Shown here one piece after another: positions 12,204 through 13,683 of a stretch of 13,683 nt of DNA. The stretch is from positions 1-13,683 of the forward strand of contig CANGVU010000007.1 in the NCBI GenBank assembly GCA_947457325.1, given 5' to 3'. Origin of the DNA: Flavobacteriales bacterium. GTDB lineage: Bacteria > Bacteroidota > Bacteroidia > Flavobacteriales_D > Sanyastnellaceae. Each line of letters begins with the position of its first letter. Position 1 is the first letter of the stretch. Below the pieces are notes generated by a model. That model was not told the DNA's origin. It worked only from the letters and a program-made list of their open reading frames with translations, and did not search any database. Position numbers and translations under genes: made by a program.

Positions 12204-13028
12204 TCAGACCATTACCGGTTTATTGGCCAATACCGTATCAAAAAACTCATCTGTCGCAGACAAATAATCCGTCTCTTCACTTTGATACATAAGAGGAACT
12301 TCTAGTTCTTCAGCATATTTTTTAACCTCATCAGAAACCTTTCCGTCACCGAGAATAATACCATCAGCAAACTTCATTGCGTTCTTCATCAATTGCGCAT
12401 GTGTGGCTTTTTTCAGGAGCTCAATATCGCCGCCATCAAATCCATCAAAAGCTACTTTCTTGTGCATATCCTTGGACAAGGAACCTTCAAACTCTTTGTC
12501 ATATGCAGAAACAACAATTTTGCTGTCCGCAAAATGAGGATCTTGTGCGTACAATTTTTTCACATACAACGGCATTAAACTCGAGAACCATCCATGGCAA
12601 TGAATGATGTCAGGTGCCCAACCCAATTTTTTCACGGTCTCCAATACTCCTTTGGTAAAGAAAATCATTCGCATGTCATTGTCGTCAAACAATTGCTCGT
12701 TATCGTCATGAAAGAATGATTTTCTATGGAAATACTCTTCATTGTCTATGAAATAAACCTGAAGTCTAATTTGTGGAATACTGGCCACTTTGATAATCAA
12801 CGGGTGGTCGGAATCATCAACGATCAAGTTCATCCCAGACAAACGAATTACTTCATGCAATTGATGTCTGCGCTCATTGATTTTGCCAAAACGCGGCATG
12901 AATATTCTGGTTTCTTTCCCGCGCTCATGAACAGCCTGTGGCATCTGCCTACAAGTCTGAGCAATGTGGCTTTCAGGTGAAAAGGGGAGAATTTCGTGGC
13001 TAACAAATAATATTCTAGGCTTACTCAT
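12204..13028 (-). CDS. Short glycogen/starch synthase-like GT5 N-domain protein
   Basis: This 274-residue protein corresponds to the N-terminal Rossmann domain of GT5 glycogen synthases (KPRILFVSHEILPFSPE at the N-terminus; INERRHQLHEVIRLSGMNLI; DNDMRMIFFTKGVLETVKKL; PDIIHCHGWFSSLMPLY, residues about 133-157). Real GlgA is about 480 residues, with a second Rossmann domain holding much of the nucleotide-sugar site; that half is absent here. The N-terminal K-x-G-G loop that contacts ADP-glucose is also replaced, reading ESHIAQTCR (19-27). I recall this short form as conserved next to panC in Bacteroidota, usually annotated glycogen/starch synthase; catalytic synthesis of glycogen seems unlikely from what is missing. 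It leads an operon with the DUF4270 lipoprotein and glmS. A -7 element lies 28 nt upstream of the start. Confidence 0.88.
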   Translation of the reverse strand: MSKPRILFVSHEILPFSPESHIAQTCRQMPQAVHERGKETRIFMPRFGKINERRHQLHEVIRLSGMNLIVDDSDHPLIIKVASIPQIRLQVYFIDNEEYFHRKSFFHDDNEQLFDDNDMRMIFFTKGVLETVKKLGWAPDIIHCHGWFSSLMPLYVKKLYAQDPHFADSKIVVSAYDKEFEGSLSKDMHKKVAFDGFDGGDIELLKKATHAQLMKNAMKFADGIILGDGKVSDEVKKYAEELEVPLMYQSEETDYLSATDEFFDTVLANKPVMV

Positions 13029-13055
13029 GTATGAAATTCAACTTTAATGGAAATG

Positions 13056-13063
13056 CAAAGATA
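13056..13063 (-). promoter_or_regulatory. -7 element for the GT5/DUF4270/glmS operon
   Basis: TATCTTTG on the minus strand is an exact TAnnTTTG match, 27 nt upstream of the GT5-like start. A TTTG at 13091-13088 is the nearest -33 candidate, but with 24 nt between it is farther than the usual about 19-21. The predicted transcript starts near 13050. Confidence 0.5.
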
Positions 13064-13076
13064 AATAAAAAAAAAT

Positions 13077-13103
13077 TTTGATTTACGCAAATGGTTAGCT
13101 TTG
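13077..13103 (+). promoter_or_regulatory. Promoter of panC
   Basis: TAGCTTTG at 13096-13103 is an exact TAnnTTTG -7 match, preceded by TTTG at 13077-13080 with a 15-nt spacer, which is shorter than the usual about 19. It predicts a start of transcription near 13110, so the ATG at 13091 would be upstream of the mRNA and the ATG at 13124 is the likely start codon. Confidence 0.5.
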
Positions 13104-13123
13104 GGGCCATAAAGTACGTTAAG

Positions 13124-13683
13124 ATGGAGATTTTAAAATCGTCTGCAGCCCTTATAGCTTGGAGAAATCAATGCCAATCGTCTTCTATTGGCTTTGTACC
13201 CACCATGGGAGCCTTGCATCCTGGCCATCTTTCACTCATGATCAAAAGCAAAATCGACAACGATAAGACTTTGGCCAGCATTTTTGTCAATCCCACTCAA
13301 TTCAATGATCCCAAAGACTTTTTGCATTATCCACACACCCTTGATGCTGATGTTAAGATGTTGGAAGAGTTGGAAATCGACGCTGTATTCATTCCAGAGG
13401 TTGCAGACATGTATCCAGAGGTTGCTGTAGAAAATTTTCATATTCCTATCCTCACTGAAAGTTTAGAAGCTAAAATGCGGCCGGGTCATTTTGATGGTGT
13501 AATCACCATCATTCGCAAGTTGTTTGATTTGGCTCAAGCACATCACGTATACCTTGGAGAAAAAGATTTCCAGCAGTTGTCCATCATTTCAGCTTGGGTA
13601 AAAAAAGAAAAACGTTCAGAAATCATTGTTCCTTGTCCTACTCATCGCGAAGCTTCTGGATTGGCGATGAGCTCCAGGAATCA
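13124..13683 (+). CDS. panC: Pantothenate synthetase (3' truncated by window end)
   Basis: The frame from 13124 gives the first 186 residues of pantoate-beta-alanine ligase, usually about 280. The enzyme makes pantothenate from pantoate, beta-alanine and ATP in the cytoplasm, the last step before coenzyme A synthesis. Signature motifs are GFVPTMGALHPGHLSLM (HIGH-type nucleotide-binding motif), SIFVNPTQFNDPKDF, KMRPGHFDGVITII, LGEKDFQQL, and HREASGLAMSSRN at the window edge, which is the second ATP-binding region. The start at 13124 gives MEILKSSAALIAW, aligning with the usual short lead into the first strand; the in-frame ATG at 13091 would add 11 residues and sits on the -7 element. It is divergent from the GT5-like operon, a neighbour pairing that I recall as common in Bacteroidota. 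Confidence 0.96.
   Translation, partial: MEILKSSAALIAWRNQCQSSSIGFVPTMGALHPGHLSLMIKSKIDNDKTLASIFVNPTQFNDPKDFLHYPHTLDADVKMLEELEIDAVFIPEVADMYPEVAVENFHIPILTESLEAKMRPGHFDGVITIIRKLFDLAQAHHVYLGEKDFQQLSIISAWVKKEKRSEIIVPCPTHREASGLAMSSRN

Noticed and set aside
13091..13123. Earlier start codon for panC
   Set aside because: The exact -7 box TAGCTTTG lies inside this stretch, so the mRNA probably begins after it.
13229..13441. Antisense frame inside panC
   Set aside because: It overlaps the panC motifs on the other strand and has no recognisable features.

Overview
The window looks like chromosomal DNA of a Bacteroidota bacterium, probably from the Flavobacteriia/Sphingobacteriia side; I cannot place it more precisely. 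The evidence is a set of Bacteroidota family markers: a PorW/SprE-type C-terminus, a DUF4270 lipoprotein, a short glycogen-synthase-like GT5 protein next to panC, a carboxypeptidase-like-regulatory plus TonB-plug protein, and TAnnTTTG -7 promoter elements. Coding density is very high: no gene-free stretch exceeds about 120 bases, and I see no tRNA, rRNA, IS element or CRISPR.

Layout. (1) 1-1654, plus strand: the tail of a PorW/SprE-like type IX secretion/gliding protein, a bactofilin, an AtpZ/AtpI-like small membrane protein and a second small membrane protein. Junctions are 1 nt apart or overlapping. The ATP synthase genes that I would expect next are absent. (2) 1641-2378, minus strand: gcvH followed by a VanZ-like membrane protein that collides tail to tail with the previous operon. 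(3) 2446-2889, plus: a half-length TSUP (TauE/SafE) transporter, ending in a hairpin terminator shared with (4) 2920-3279, minus: an XRE helix-turn-helix protein with a histone-H1-like Lys/Ala/Pro tail and a near-perfect Bacteroidota promoter. (5) 3338-6699, minus: a long PurF-like amidophosphoribosyltransferase followed by a GltP-type dicarboxylate/glutamate symporter. (6) 6810-9005, plus: a translationally coupled trio of a secreted CarboxypepD_reg/TonB-plug protein without a barrel, an ECF sigma factor, and a single-pass membrane protein with an anti-sigma-like N-terminus and a periplasmic TPR-like end. A strong hairpin terminator follows. (7) 9050-13028, minus: GT5-like protein, DUF4270 lipoprotein and glmS in one tight operon. 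(8) 13124-end, plus: panC, divergent from (7) and cut by the window edge.

Functional themes. The best candidate for an under-described system is region 6: a compact plug / ECF sigma / membrane TPR module that resembles cell-surface signalling but lacks the outer-membrane beta-barrel. Region 7 joins amino-sugar precursor synthesis (GlmS) to an exported lipoprotein and a glycosyltransferase-like protein that lacks the substrate-binding loop and the second half of a real glycogen synthase. The XRE-H1 fusion and the PurF-like enzyme with an altered glutaminase oxyanion loop are the other notable proteins. All family assignments were made by eye from sequence motifs, with no database search.
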